A stretch of DNA of 64,000 bases, taken from positions 186,155-250,154 of the forward strand of contig CACNXQ010000002.1 in NCBI GenBank assembly GCA_902624455.1, in the 5' to 3' direction. Source of the stretch: an uncultured Pelagibacteraceae bacterium. GTDB taxonomy: Bacteria > Pseudomonadota > Alphaproteobacteria > Pelagibacterales > AG-422-B15. Numbering within the stretch: the stretch's first letter is position 1; every line of letters starts with the position of its first letter. A program made the position numbers and the translations under genes. This document shows, in pieces, positions 30,521-39,794 of this stretch. The notes below the pieces were generated by a model. It searched no databases and had not been told where the DNA came from. It saw only the letters and a program-made list of their open reading frames with translations.

Positions 30521-31009
30521 ATGAATGACCCTATAAAACCAGCAAAAAAACAAGGTGCGAGAACTAAGTTTTTTCCTCCTTATGCTCTTATGATTGGCTT
30601 GTTAGGGTCAAGCTTGCTAGATAGCTTCCTAGTCCATCTGCCTATTTTTAAGGGCAACCTAATATTTCTCATCCTTGGTTTGACTATAGCTGTTACTTCT
30701 TTTCTAACAGCTATCTACACACTTAAAATATTTTCGGACAATGAAGAGAGCCCTCACCCTAAATCATTACAAAACCAACTATTTTTAGGAGGTACATTTA
30801 AGTATTCAAGAAATCCTATTTACCTAGCAATGGTTACCATCTTGCTTAGTTGCGGGTTAGCCTTTAATTCATGGTGGTACATAATAGCTGCAATTATTTC
30901 AGTCCCATTATTAACTTACGGAGTTATCATTCCAGAAGAAAAATATCTTGAAAAAGAATTTGGAAAGGTCTACTTAGAATATAAAAGTACAGTGAGACGC
31001 TGGCTTTAA
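30521..31009 (+). CDS. isoprenylcysteine carboxyl methyltransferase-like membrane methyltransferase
   Basis: GTFKYSRNPIYLAMV and EEKYLEKEFGKVYLEYKSTVRRWL. Confidence 0.82.
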   Translation: MNDPIKPAKKQGARTKFFPPYALMIGLLGSSLLDSFLVHLPIFKGNLIFLILGLTIAVTSFLTAIYTLKIFSDNEESPHPKSLQNQLFLGGTFKYSRNPIYLAMVTILLSCGLAFNSWWYIIAAIISVPLLTYGVIIPEEKYLEKEFGKVYLEYKSTVRRWL

Positions 31010-31030
31010 AGAATTAACTCATAAATAAAT

Positions 31031-32272
31031 ATGTTAAATTTACTCAGAGGCACATGGGCTTTGTTCTTTGGTGTTGGGATGATTATGCTCGCCAACGGCT
31101 TGCAAGGAAGTTTGATAGGTGTAAGAGCATCCTTAGAAGGTTATACAGCTTTTGCTGCAGGATTTATAATGACTGGCTATTATGCTGGATTTCTGTCAGG
31201 TGCATTAATTATACCTCAGAGAATTAAAAATGTTGGTCACGTTAGAACTTTTGCAGCTCTTGCTTCAATCGCTTCTATTTCAATACTATTGCATTCTTTG
31301 CATGTTAGTTTTTTTGGTTGGTTTCTTATGAGATTTATTACTGGAATGTGCTTTGTGGGAATGTACACAGTAGCCGAAAGTTGGATAAATGATTTGTCAG
31401 AAAATAATAATCGAGGACAAGCACTTTCCGTATATATGATGGTTAGTATGGCAGGTAGCGCGTTTGGGCAATTATTTCTTAATATAGCTAGTCCAGAAAC
31501 AGCAACTCTATTTATGTTAGTATCAATTTTGATATCTGTTTCTTTAGTTCCTATTTTAGTAGTAGTAAGTAAACAGCCAGATTTTTCAATTTCAGAATTT
31601 CTTACAATCAAAGAACTGTATAATGCTTCTCCTCTTGGAGTGACAGCTGCAGTTCTTACGGGTCTAGCGCATGGTACTCTTTGGGGCATAGGATCTATTT
31701 ATGCTCTAAAAAATGGTCTAACTATCGAACAAGTTTCTATCTTTATGTTTACTTTTATTATTGGTGGAGCGGTCAATCAGTACTTAATAGGCTATTTGTC
31801 TGATCGATACGATCGAAGAAGTGTTTTGGTTGCTGTGGCTTTTTTAGCATCATTCTTCTCTGTTTTAGCAGTAGTTTTTGGGACTAGTTTTACAAGTTTG
31901 CTTATTATTACTTTTATTTTTGGAGGCCTAACAGTTCCTTTGTATGCTTTAGCAATAGCACACACTAATGATTTTCTTAGTAAAAAAGAAATGGTCGCTG
32001 CAAGTGCAGGACTTCAATTGGCTACTGGTGCTGGATTAACTGTGGGTCCTTTACTTGGAGGATTAGCTATAGACCTGATTGGTGCAGCAGGTTTTTGGAT
32101 TTATTTGTTTGTAATCCATGGTTCACTTGGAATTTTTGGTCTGTATAGAATGTCCATAAGAGATGCTGTTCCGCTTGAAGATCAGGGCAGCACTGTATTG
32201 CTTAATAGTAGGTCGGCAATTGTCTCAATGGAGCTTTATCCAGATGCAGAAGAAAGTTCATCAGATCAATAG
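31031..32272 (+). CDS. MFS transporter
   Basis: 12-TM pattern; ESWINDLSENNNRGQALSVYMM; GYLSDRYDRRSVL loop motif. Confidence 0.87.
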   Translation: MLNLLRGTWALFFGVGMIMLANGLQGSLIGVRASLEGYTAFAAGFIMTGYYAGFLSGALIIPQRIKNVGHVRTFAALASIASISILLHSLHVSFFGWFLMRFITGMCFVGMYTVAESWINDLSENNNRGQALSVYMMVSMAGSAFGQLFLNIASPETATLFMLVSILISVSLVPILVVVSKQPDFSISEFLTIKELYNASPLGVTAAVLTGLAHGTLWGIGSIYALKNGLTIEQVSIFMFTFIIGGAVNQYLIGYLSDRYDRRSVLVAVAFLASFFSVLAVVFGTSFTSLLIITFIFGGLTVPLYALAIAHTNDFLSKKEMVAASAGLQLATGAGLTVGPLLGGLAIDLIGAAGFWIYLFVIHGSLGIFGLYRMSIRDAVPLEDQGSTVLLNSRSAIVSMELYPDAEESSSDQ

Positions 32273-32274
32273 TT

Positions 32275-32940
32275 TTACTTGCTATCAACAAATTTAGCCC
32301 AATCTTCAAAAGGTCTTCTGCTTGTTTTATATTGATTTATAGGAGCGTTATCGTCTCGATACCCAATTGCAACACCAGTAAATAACATTAAATCGTCATC
32401 CACTTCACAAAATGAAGAAACCATCTTATTTCTAAGAGACCAAGACTCTTGACCACAAGTATCAATACCCTCTTCTTGAGCAAGAAGCATGAAAGTTTGA
32501 AGGTACATGCCAAGATCTGACCATTGAGGAAGATTCATTTGTCTATCAACAAAACAAAAAATTGCTGCTGGTGCGTTAAAAAATTCAAAATTTTTCATCA
32601 TTTGTGACATACGACCAATTTTATCTTCTCTGCTGATATTAACTGAACTATATAATTGCTCACCTACTTCAAACCTTGAACTACGATAGGGGTCTTTTAG
32701 TTTTGATGGATAAATAGGATATTCTGGTGACTCATCTTCTTTCCATGACTTTTGAAAATTCAAAAAACTTGTCATCGTTTCGCCATTTATCACAAATATT
32801 TTCCAAGGTTGCAAGTTACCTCCAGAGGGAGCACGTGACGCTTTTTCTAATAATAGTTTCAACTGTTCATTACTAATAGGTTTATCTATAAATGAGCGAA
32901 TTGATTTCCTCTTATCTACTGCTTCGCTAACACTTATCAT
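32275..32940 (-). CDS. nitroreductase family protein
   Basis: RKSIRSFIDKPIS, ASRAPSGGNLQPWKIFVI, C-terminal AIGYRDDNAPIN. Confidence 0.9.
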   Translation of the reverse strand: MISVSEAVDKRKSIRSFIDKPISNEQLKLLLEKASRAPSGGNLQPWKIFVINGETMTSFLNFQKSWKEDESPEYPIYPSKLKDPYRSSRFEVGEQLYSSVNISREDKIGRMSQMMKNFEFFNAPAAIFCFVDRQMNLPQWSDLGMYLQTFMLLAQEEGIDTCGQESWSLRNKMVSSFCEVDDDLMLFTGVAIGYRDDNAPINQYKTSRRPFEDWAKFVDSK

Positions 32941-33062
32941 ATTTTAATTTTTTCCCTTTTTTTCTGTAGCTTAACTTTTTTATTTATTAGAACTTTTGAT
33001 CTAAATTTTGGTGTTCTTAATTCTTTTGCAACAGGATTTTGTTTTAATGTTTTTTTTGCCAT
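32937..33062 (-). CDS. small basic protein, 41 aa (ArfA/DUF7230-like motif), not in ORF track
   Basis: MAKKTLKQNPVAKELRTPKFRSKVLINKKVKLQKKREKIKI; stop overlaps nitroreductase start (ATGA); lies in same-strand operon between SDR and nitroreductase. Confidence 0.6.
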   Translation of the reverse strand: MAKKTLKQNPVAKELRTPKFRSKVLINKKVKLQKKREKIKI

Positions 33063-33067
33063 CTTAA

Positions 33068-33820
33068 TTAAAGAAGGACACTACCACCGTCAACCATAAT
33101 TGTCTGACCAGTAACAAACTTGCTTTGATCCCCAGCTAGGTACAGAACAGTTCCATAAATATCATCAACCTCTAATGTCTTTTGTAGTATTTGTCCTTTT
33201 GAAATAACTTCAAACCCTCTCTCGGCCTTTTCGCCTAAGAATTCCTCAGCTGAGTCTGTCCTTACCATGGATGGAGCAACAGCATTCACTCTTATGCTAT
33301 CCTTGCCCAGCTCCCTTGCAATCACCTTAGTAAGTCCCAAAACTGCGGCTTTTGAAGTAGCATAGTCTGCCGCGTATGGCATACCATAGAGAGCGGCAAG
33401 AGAAGCGATATTTATTATCGATCCACTTTTTTGCTCTCGCATAATTGGAGCTACAGCACGACAGCAATTCCACATTCCCTTTACATTAACATTCATTGCT
33501 CTGTCCCACTGATTTTCATCAATATCCTCAAACCGACTACTTTTAAGAGCTCCATAAAGAGCTGCATTGTTTACTAAAACATCGACTCTACCAAATTTTT
33601 CCTTCGCAGAACTTGCTAGTGATTTACAACTTTCATAGTTTGTTACATCTAAAGATAAATTTAAAAAATTATCAGTAAGCTCTTTAATTTTATTTTCAGT
33701 ATCTGAGCATGAATTAATATCCGCAAAGACTATTTTGGCACCAATTTTTGCAAACTCTATTGCATACTTTTGACCCAAGCCTCTTGCTGCGCCAGTAATT
33801 ATAACAACTTTATCCTTCAT
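33068..33820 (-). CDS. SDR family oxidoreductase
   Basis: VIITGAARGLGQKYA, NNAALYG, YATSKAAVLGLTK, GQTIMVDGG. Confidence 0.92.
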   Translation of the reverse strand: MKDKVVIITGAARGLGQKYAIEFAKIGAKIVFADINSCSDTENKIKELTDNFLNLSLDVTNYESCKSLASSAKEKFGRVDVLVNNAALYGALKSSRFEDIDENQWDRAMNVNVKGMWNCCRAVAPIMREQKSGSIINIASLAALYGMPYAADYATSKAAVLGLTKVIARELGKDSIRVNAVAPSMVRTDSAEEFLGEKAERGFEVISKGQILQKTLEVDDIYGTVLYLAGDQSKFVTGQTIMVDGGSVLL

Positions 33821-34340
33821 TATTTATTAAGTCTATTTCCTCTAAATTTAATTCATTCAGAACTTTTTTACAAAGTGAATATGAAAATCCAGCTCGTGAA
33901 AGAATACCATATTCCTTCATTTTCAACTTATCATTAAGTTCAGATTTACGAAATGGTCCTATTGATCTTTTTTTTGCTAACTTTATTGCAGAAATTAATT
34001 CTATATCATCATTAGAATTTGCAAATTCACTTATGCATTCTGAAGCTACATCTTTTGAAATACCTAATTCAAGAAGCTTGTTATTAATTTTTTTAAATGC
34101 CCAGCCTTTATTTAAATAAGATCTAATTTTGCTCTCCGAAAATATTTTATCATTCAAAATATTTTGAGTCTCAAACGATCTAATAATTTTTTCAATGATT
34201 TCATGTGAGCCATAGTTAAGATGTGTATCTTTTGTTTTTCTTCTTAAATATTGTCTTAAATTATTTGAACTTGAGGCGTATCTTTGCAAATACCAAAGCG
34301 CTTTACCTTCAATTTCGGTGTAATTTTTATTCTTATCCAC
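33810..34340 (-). CDS. recX: regulatory protein RecX
   Basis: ALWYLQRYASSSNNLRQYLRRK, KGWAFKKINNKLLELGIS helical repeats. Confidence 0.8.
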   Translation of the reverse strand: MDKNKNYTEIEGKALWYLQRYASSSNNLRQYLRRKTKDTHLNYGSHEIIEKIIRSFETQNILNDKIFSESKIRSYLNKGWAFKKINNKLLELGISKDVASECISEFANSNDDIELISAIKLAKKRSIGPFRKSELNDKLKMKEYGILSRAGFSYSLCKKVLNELNLEEIDLINNEG

Positions 34341-35475
34341 TTAATACCGCTTTAATTTGATTAGATGCAATAGAAGTTGGAGATTTATCAGATTTTAGCT
34401 TATTAATTGCAATATTAGAAAATTCTAAAATTTTATTTCGTTCATCTAAATCAAATAAATACTTTTCTATAAATTCTGATAACTTTTCAGGATTACAATC
34501 CGATTGTAAAAGTTCTGGAATAATTTTTTTCTGATTAATGATATTTATTAAATTGCCTACTTTTGATTTTATTAAGAATTGAAGAATAAAATAAGTTAAA
34601 GGATTAAATTTATAGGAAGTAATATAAGCAACATTAAAATAAGATAATTCTAGAGCAGCAGTACCAGAGGTTACAATGGCAATGTTAGCTCTTAAAAATG
34701 CTGCATACTTATCTTTATTTGAACTGATTACTTCGATTTCAATATTTGGAAAATCTCTTAATTTATCAATTATGATATTTTTCATATTGTTTGTTGTAGG
34801 TAAAACTAATTTGTAGTTTTTATTCAAATTTAATTTCTTCACTGCCTTTAAATATATTGGCAAAAGTTTAGTGACTTCACTTTTACGGCTACCTGGCAAA
34901 ATAAGGAAGGTTTCCTTATCATTGTTAAGGTTTGATATCTCGTTGTCTGAATTTGTATATTCGGTTGTTTCAATTTCTGTTATTGGGTGGCCAACATACG
35001 TTGTCTTTATATTCTCCTTATCAAAAATCTCTTTTTCAAAAGGTAGAATAGTAAGCAAATGATCAACAGAATCTCTAACGACCTTTATTCTTCCAGCTCT
35101 CCAAGCCCAAACGCTTGGAGCAACCATATGAATAATTTTCAATTCTTTATTGATATTCTTAATCTTCTTGCAAATTCTGAGAGTAAAATCAGGGCTATCC
35201 ACACTAAAAATTAAATCAGGTTTTAAATCTATAATCTTTTCAACTGTATTGTTTATTATTTTCGATATTTGTAAAATCTTTGGCAAAACTTCAAAAATTC
35301 CCATCACATTAATTTCTGAAATATCATGAAATTTTTGGATTCCAATTTCATCTAGTGCTTTTCCACCTATGCCGTATAAATCAATCGAGTTATCTGTAGA
35401 ATTTTTTAATTTTCTCAATATCGAGGCTGCCAATTTATCACCTGACTCTTCACCTGTAATTACAGCAATCTTCAT
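34333..35475 (-). CDS. lpxB: lipid-A-disaccharide synthase
   Basis: AVITGEESGDKLAASIL, HMVAPSVWAWRAGRIK, LPGSRKSEV, TSGTAALELSYFNV. Confidence 0.93.
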   Translation of the reverse strand: MKIAVITGEESGDKLAASILRKLKNSTDNSIDLYGIGGKALDEIGIQKFHDISEINVMGIFEVLPKILQISKIINNTVEKIIDLKPDLIFSVDSPDFTLRICKKIKNINKELKIIHMVAPSVWAWRAGRIKVVRDSVDHLLTILPFEKEIFDKENIKTTYVGHPITEIETTEYTNSDNEISNLNNDKETFLILPGSRKSEVTKLLPIYLKAVKKLNLNKNYKLVLPTTNNMKNIIIDKLRDFPNIEIEVISSNKDKYAAFLRANIAIVTSGTAALELSYFNVAYITSYKFNPLTYFILQFLIKSKVGNLINIINQKKIIPELLQSDCNPEKLSEFIEKYLFDLDERNKILEFSNIAINKLKSDKSPTSIASNQIKAVLSG

Positions 35476-35516
35476 TTTACTAATTTCATTTAATGTATAT
35501 ATTTATAGCATTATCT

Positions 35517-36101
35517 ATGACTAAAAATGTAACTTTTTGTTTTGATTTTGGAAGTCCGTACTCTTATCTTGCCTACAATAACCTAAATTCTATAAGAGAG
35601 GCAGGTGGTGAGGTTACCATAATGCCCGTTTTATTGGGTGGTATTTTTAAAGCAACAGGAAATCAACCTCCAGCCACAGTTCAAAAAAAAGGTGAGTATA
35701 TGTTTAAAGACATTAATAGGTGGTCAAAAAAATTAGATATTCCATTTAAAATGAATCCTTATTTTCCAATTTTAACAGTTCCTCATATGAGAGGTGCTGT
35801 ATTGGCTCAAAGAGAAAATATCTTAGAAAAGTATATGCAGGTTATGTTTGAGGCAATTTGGGTAAAAGCGATGAACCTAAATGATCAAGAGATTTTAACT
35901 AATATCGCTGAGAAATCAGGTATTGATCCAAATCAGTTTGCTGAAGAGATTTCAAGCGATGAAATTAAAAATAAACTCAGAGAAAATACTGAATTTGCAA
36001 TAAGTAAAGGGGCATTTGGGGTACCTACATACTATCTTGATGATGAGATGTTTTGGGGCATCGATAGTGTCAAATTTCTTTTGGATGATCTTAAAAAATA
36101 G
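35517..36101 (+). CDS. 2-hydroxychromene-2-carboxylate isomerase / DsbA-family protein
   Basis: CFDFGSPYSYLAYNNL, PVLLGGIFKATGNQPP, GAFGVPTYYLDDEMFWGIDS; in-frame ATG at 35517 preferred over 35493. Confidence 0.88.
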   Translation: MTKNVTFCFDFGSPYSYLAYNNLNSIREAGGEVTIMPVLLGGIFKATGNQPPATVQKKGEYMFKDINRWSKKLDIPFKMNPYFPILTVPHMRGAVLAQRENILEKYMQVMFEAIWVKAMNLNDQEILTNIAEKSGIDPNQFAEEISSDEIKNKLRENTEFAISKGAFGVPTYYLDDEMFWGIDSVKFLLDDLKK

Positions 36102-36107
36102 AAATAT

Positions 36108-36920
36108 TTAATTATCCTCAACCTCGTTGTAATTGCGAGACCAAATTGAGGCTATCCCAGGTAAGAATCGATTCAAATAAATAGCTATCTTTGAAATACT
36201 AAATTGAGGAATAATATATTCCTCTCTTCTATTTTTTTTCATCGCATGAATGATCATATTTGCAGCATCTTTGGCACTCATTCCCTTTGTTGCGTGACCC
36301 CGGTCATTTTTGCCATATGGAAGACCATTTTCTGTCAGTGCTTTAATACCAACTTCTGTATCAACTAGTCCTGGAGCAACAGTATTTACCTTAATATTGT
36401 GCTCGTACATTTCAGCTCTAAGTACGTTCATGAAGCCATGCATTGCATGTTTAGAGGCGGCATATACAGAACGATTTTTAATGGCGAGGATACCTAAAAG
36501 ACTTGTGTTAGTAACAATTTGACCTGATTTTCTCTTTATCATGTTAGGAAGTATAGATTTAGTTAACTTTACAATTGATAGATAATTAAGCTTCATTACT
36601 CTCTCATAAACATCATAGTCTGTTTCAACGACAGATGACCATGCAGACACACCTGCATTGTTGATCAGAATATCAATTTCAGGGAATTCTGATTGAACTT
36701 TATGGGATAAATCATCAATTTCATTAATTTGCTCAAGATCACAAGGAAAAATTGCAACATTCTTGTTGCCGCAAGCTTTCTTTACTCTTTCGAGCTCTTC
36801 TTTTCTCCTAGCTGTAAGAATAAGATTTGTGTCTAACTTTGATAATTCTATTGCCAATGCCTCCCCAATGCCCGACGAGGCTCCAGTTATCCATATCGTT
36901 TTGTTATAAAAATAATTCAT
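36108..36920 (-). CDS. SDR family NAD(P)-dependent oxidoreductase
   Basis: IWITGASSGIGEALA, NNAGVSAW, YAASKHAMHGF. Confidence 0.92.
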   Translation of the reverse strand: MNYFYNKTIWITGASSGIGEALAIELSKLDTNLILTARRKEELERVKKACGNKNVAIFPCDLEQINEIDDLSHKVQSEFPEIDILINNAGVSAWSSVVETDYDVYERVMKLNYLSIVKLTKSILPNMIKRKSGQIVTNTSLLGILAIKNRSVYAASKHAMHGFMNVLRAEMYEHNIKVNTVAPGLVDTEVGIKALTENGLPYGKNDRGHATKGMSAKDAANMIIHAMKKNRREEYIIPQFSISKIAIYLNRFLPGIASIWSRNYNEVEDN

Positions 36921-36940
36921 TTAGACTATAATTAAATATT

Positions 36941-37423
36941 ATGAAACTTAGACTAGCAAGAAATAAAGACGCTTCTCAGATAATTTCACTTATCAAGAAA
37001 TGCTATCTTGATTATCCTAACTGTTACCTTGATGTCAAAAATGACTCTCCTGAACTCATGAATGTCTTTAGCTATTTTAAAGAAAAGAATGGTAAATTTT
37101 GGGTATATGAAACGAATAATAAAGTTATAGGTTGTATGGGGTACTTACCGATAAGTCAAAAATATATTGAAATTCATAAACTATATATTGATAAAAAATA
37201 TAGAAATAAGGGACTTGCTAAAAAATTGATTTTAAAAGTAGAAAATATAGCGGCAAAAAAAAATTTTAAATATATATCCTTATGGACAGATACGAGATTT
37301 AAGGAAGCTCATGAAATGTACAGAAAATTGAACTATAAAAAAAGTAAGAAGACTCGCAAGCTCTATGACATTAGTAATACTAGTGAGTATAATTTCAAAA
37401 AAAACTTAATTAAATATTCTTAA
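36941..37423 (+). CDS. GNAT family N-acetyltransferase
   Basis: IHKLYIDKKYRNKGLAKKLILKVE acetyl-CoA-binding motif. Confidence 0.88.
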   Translation: MKLRLARNKDASQIISLIKKCYLDYPNCYLDVKNDSPELMNVFSYFKEKNGKFWVYETNNKVIGCMGYLPISQKYIEIHKLYIDKKYRNKGLAKKLILKVENIAAKKNFKYISLWTDTRFKEAHEMYRKLNYKKSKKTRKLYDISNTSEYNFKKNLIKYS

Positions 37424-38090
37424 CGCCCAACCTATTTTCAGCAAAGTTAACACTCATAACTATTAAAAAATTTATAAATAAGTATATTGATCCTGCTACA
37501 AGAAAAATCTCTACGGGTGCATAAGTTTTAGATATTATTGTTCTCGCGATACCAGTAATTTCCATTAAGGTAATAATAGATATCAAAGAACTTGCCTTGA
37601 CCATAAGTATTAATTCATTTCCGTATGCTGGCAGAGCCTGTCGGAAAGTGATGGGAAGAGTTACCTTCATAAAAGTCATAAACTTACTCATACCAAGTGC
37701 GTTAGAGGCTTCAAGGTAGCCTTTTGATACCGACATTATGCCTCCTCTTATAATTTCAGAAGAATACGCTCCAGTACTAATAGTAAGTGTAATTATTCCA
37801 CACCAATATGGTTCTCTCAGGATTGGCCACAAAAAGCTCTCTCTTATGAATGAAAACTGGCCTAAACCATAATATACAAAATATAATTGAAGCAATAATG
37901 GCGTACCCCTTATCAGATAAACAAAATAATATGCAGGTATAGATAAAATACCTCTACCTGATATTCTCATTAATGCCACTAAAATTGCGAGAATAAAGCC
38001 TAGTATTGTTGCGATTATTACTACTTGCAGTGTTAGTGGTATCCCTTGAATAATTTTAAAAAAAGACTCATACATCAATTCAAATCTCAT
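37410..38090 (-). CDS. polar amino-acid ABC transporter permease (HisM-like)
   Basis: YLIRGTPLLLQLYFVYYGL, EASNALGMSKFMTFMKVTLPITFRQALPAYGNE. Confidence 0.9.
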   Translation of the reverse strand: MRFELMYESFFKIIQGIPLTLQVVIIATILGFILAILVALMRISGRGILSIPAYYFVYLIRGTPLLLQLYFVYYGLGQFSFIRESFLWPILREPYWCGIITLTISTGAYSSEIIRGGIMSVSKGYLEASNALGMSKFMTFMKVTLPITFRQALPAYGNELILMVKASSLISIITLMEITGIARTIISKTYAPVEIFLVAGSIYLFINFLIVMSVNFAENRLGVKNI

Positions 38091-38800
38091 GATGCAATCC
38101 TTGTGACAAAGCCTTGTGAATATTTTTTCTCCGCTTTGTCAAAAAATATATTTGAAAGTCTTGTTATTAATAAATAAAGAATTATTGCTGCAGTGTAAAA
38201 AATGAATGGTTCATGAGTAGAACCAGCTGCTATTCTAGACTGTCTCATGATCTCAACTAGACCAGTCACACTTATTAGCGCCGTATCTTTAAGTGTAATT
38301 TGCCAAACATTACCTATGCCTGGAAGAGCAATTCTTGCGACCTGAGGAAAAATTACCATCATGTTGAGAGGGTACGGTTTTAAGCCTAAAGTTTTTCCAG
38401 CTTCAAACTGTCCTTTAGGAACAGCATTAACTGCACCTCTAATTACTTCTGTTGAATAAGCGCCAGAGATGGCGCCGACTGCAATCGTTCCTATTGTAAA
38501 AGCATTCAGCTCAATATATCCGTTATAACCAAAAATTTTAGCAACATACATTACTGCGCCACTACCACCAAAAAAGAGAAGGTAGATAACTAGGAGTTCT
38601 GGAATTCCCCTTATTATTGTTGTGTAAATGTTAGCAATTAATTTAAGTAAAAATATGTTTGAAAGCTTACACGCTGCAAAGATTATTCCTATTACTATGC
38701 CCAGTATCAAGGAAGAGGCACTAACTAAAACTGTCATCAATGCTCCCCTAAGCATCTCATCGCCCCATCCTTGTGAGCCTAATGAAAATAATTCAGTCAT
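38087..38800 (-). CDS. polar amino-acid ABC transporter permease (HisQ-like)
   Basis: TIIRGIPELLVIYLLFFGG, GQFEAGKTLGLKPYPLNMMVIFPQVARIALPGIGN. Confidence 0.9.
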   Translation of the reverse strand: MTELFSLGSQGWGDEMLRGALMTVLVSASSLILGIVIGIIFAACKLSNIFLLKLIANIYTTIIRGIPELLVIYLLFFGGSGAVMYVAKIFGYNGYIELNAFTIGTIAVGAISGAYSTEVIRGAVNAVPKGQFEAGKTLGLKPYPLNMMVIFPQVARIALPGIGNVWQITLKDTALISVTGLVEIMRQSRIAAGSTHEPFIFYTAAIILYLLITRLSNIFFDKAEKKYSQGFVTRIAS

Positions 38801-38811
38801 AGCTTATGCAT

Positions 38812-38848
38812 AAAAAAAACGGCCGCTTTGAGGGCAGGCCGTTTTTTT
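38812..38848 (-). terminator. intercistronic terminator between substrate-binding and permease genes
   Basis: AAAAAAACGGCC-(12 nt)-GGCCGTTTTTTT. Confidence 0.88.
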
Positions 38849-38867
38849 ATTAGTTTAACAAAAATTA

Positions 38868-39698
38868 TTATGGAGCAAGGTCTTTACCAAACCACTGCAT
38901 AGAAATTTTTGAAATAGTTCCATCTGCAGCTGCATCAGCAATAGCTTTATCAAACATTGCTTTTAGATCTGCATCACCTTGTCTAATTCCAGCTCCAACT
39001 CCTTCTCCTAATAGACCACCAAAAACGTTCGGTCCAAAAGTTACAACGTTAGAACCGCCTGATGTTTCCATAAATGCCTCGGCAGTACCTACATCACACA
39101 ACATGGCATCGATTCTTCCTGCAGCTAGGTCAAGATTCATCTCATCTTGTGTAGGATAAACTTTAACATTTGAGTCTAAATACTTATTTGCAAAATCTTC
39201 ATGAATAGTGGCAACAGTTACGCCAACATTCATTCCTTTCATTGCATTATTTAATGCGCTGATTGTTCCAGAAGTTGCACTTCCATCATCATCCAGGTTT
39301 AAATTCTTAGCTGATGAAAAAGTACTTAAAGGCGAATTGTTCAACGTAAAGAATCTCGCTGGCTCAGTCATGTATGCTTTCGAAAAACTAATTGTTTTTT
39401 TTCTTTCATCAGTCACTGACATTCCAGCCATAATCACGTCGTATTTGCCATTTACAAGCGCTGGAATAATTCCATCCCAATCTTGTTGTACAAAAGTACA
39501 TTCAGCATTCATTCGGTCACATAAATCGCGAGCCAAGTCCAATTCTGCACCAACTAAATTTCCTGATGCGTCAGTAAAGTTCCACGGCTCATAAGCTCCC
39601 TCAGTACCAATTCTTATCTTTGACCAGTCACCTGCTATAGCTAAAGATGAAAAAGAAAAAGAAATAAGAAATGCTAATATAATTTTTAAATTTCTCAC
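38868..39698 (-). CDS. amino-acid ABC transporter substrate-binding protein (Lys/Arg/Orn/His type)
   Basis: Signal peptide; IRIGTEGAYEPWNFTDASGNLVGAELDLARDLCDRM; DVIMAGMSVTDERKKTISFSKAYM. Confidence 0.92.
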   Translation of the reverse strand: MRNLKIILAFLISFSFSSLAIAGDWSKIRIGTEGAYEPWNFTDASGNLVGAELDLARDLCDRMNAECTFVQQDWDGIIPALVNGKYDVIMAGMSVTDERKKTISFSKAYMTEPARFFTLNNSPLSTFSSAKNLNLDDDGSATSGTISALNNAMKGMNVGVTVATIHEDFANKYLDSNVKVYPTQDEMNLDLAAGRIDAMLCDVGTAEAFMETSGGSNVVTFGPNVFGGLLGEGVGAGIRQGDADLKAMFDKAIADAAADGTISKISMQWFGKDLAP

Positions 39699-39794
39699 TT
39701 AAATACCTCCAATTAGAAAAATAGGAGTATAGGTTCTCTTAAAAACACTAATCAAGCAAGTAAAATATTGAAATTTTTATAAAAAAAAGCCTCA

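Noticed and set aside
31237-31689. 150-aa antisense ORF inside the MFS transporter
   Set aside because: Composition typical of shadow frames; the sense frame has clear MFS motifs.
39208-39594. 128-aa antisense ORF inside the substrate-binding protein gene
   Set aside because: Opposite frame of a clear periplasmic binding protein.
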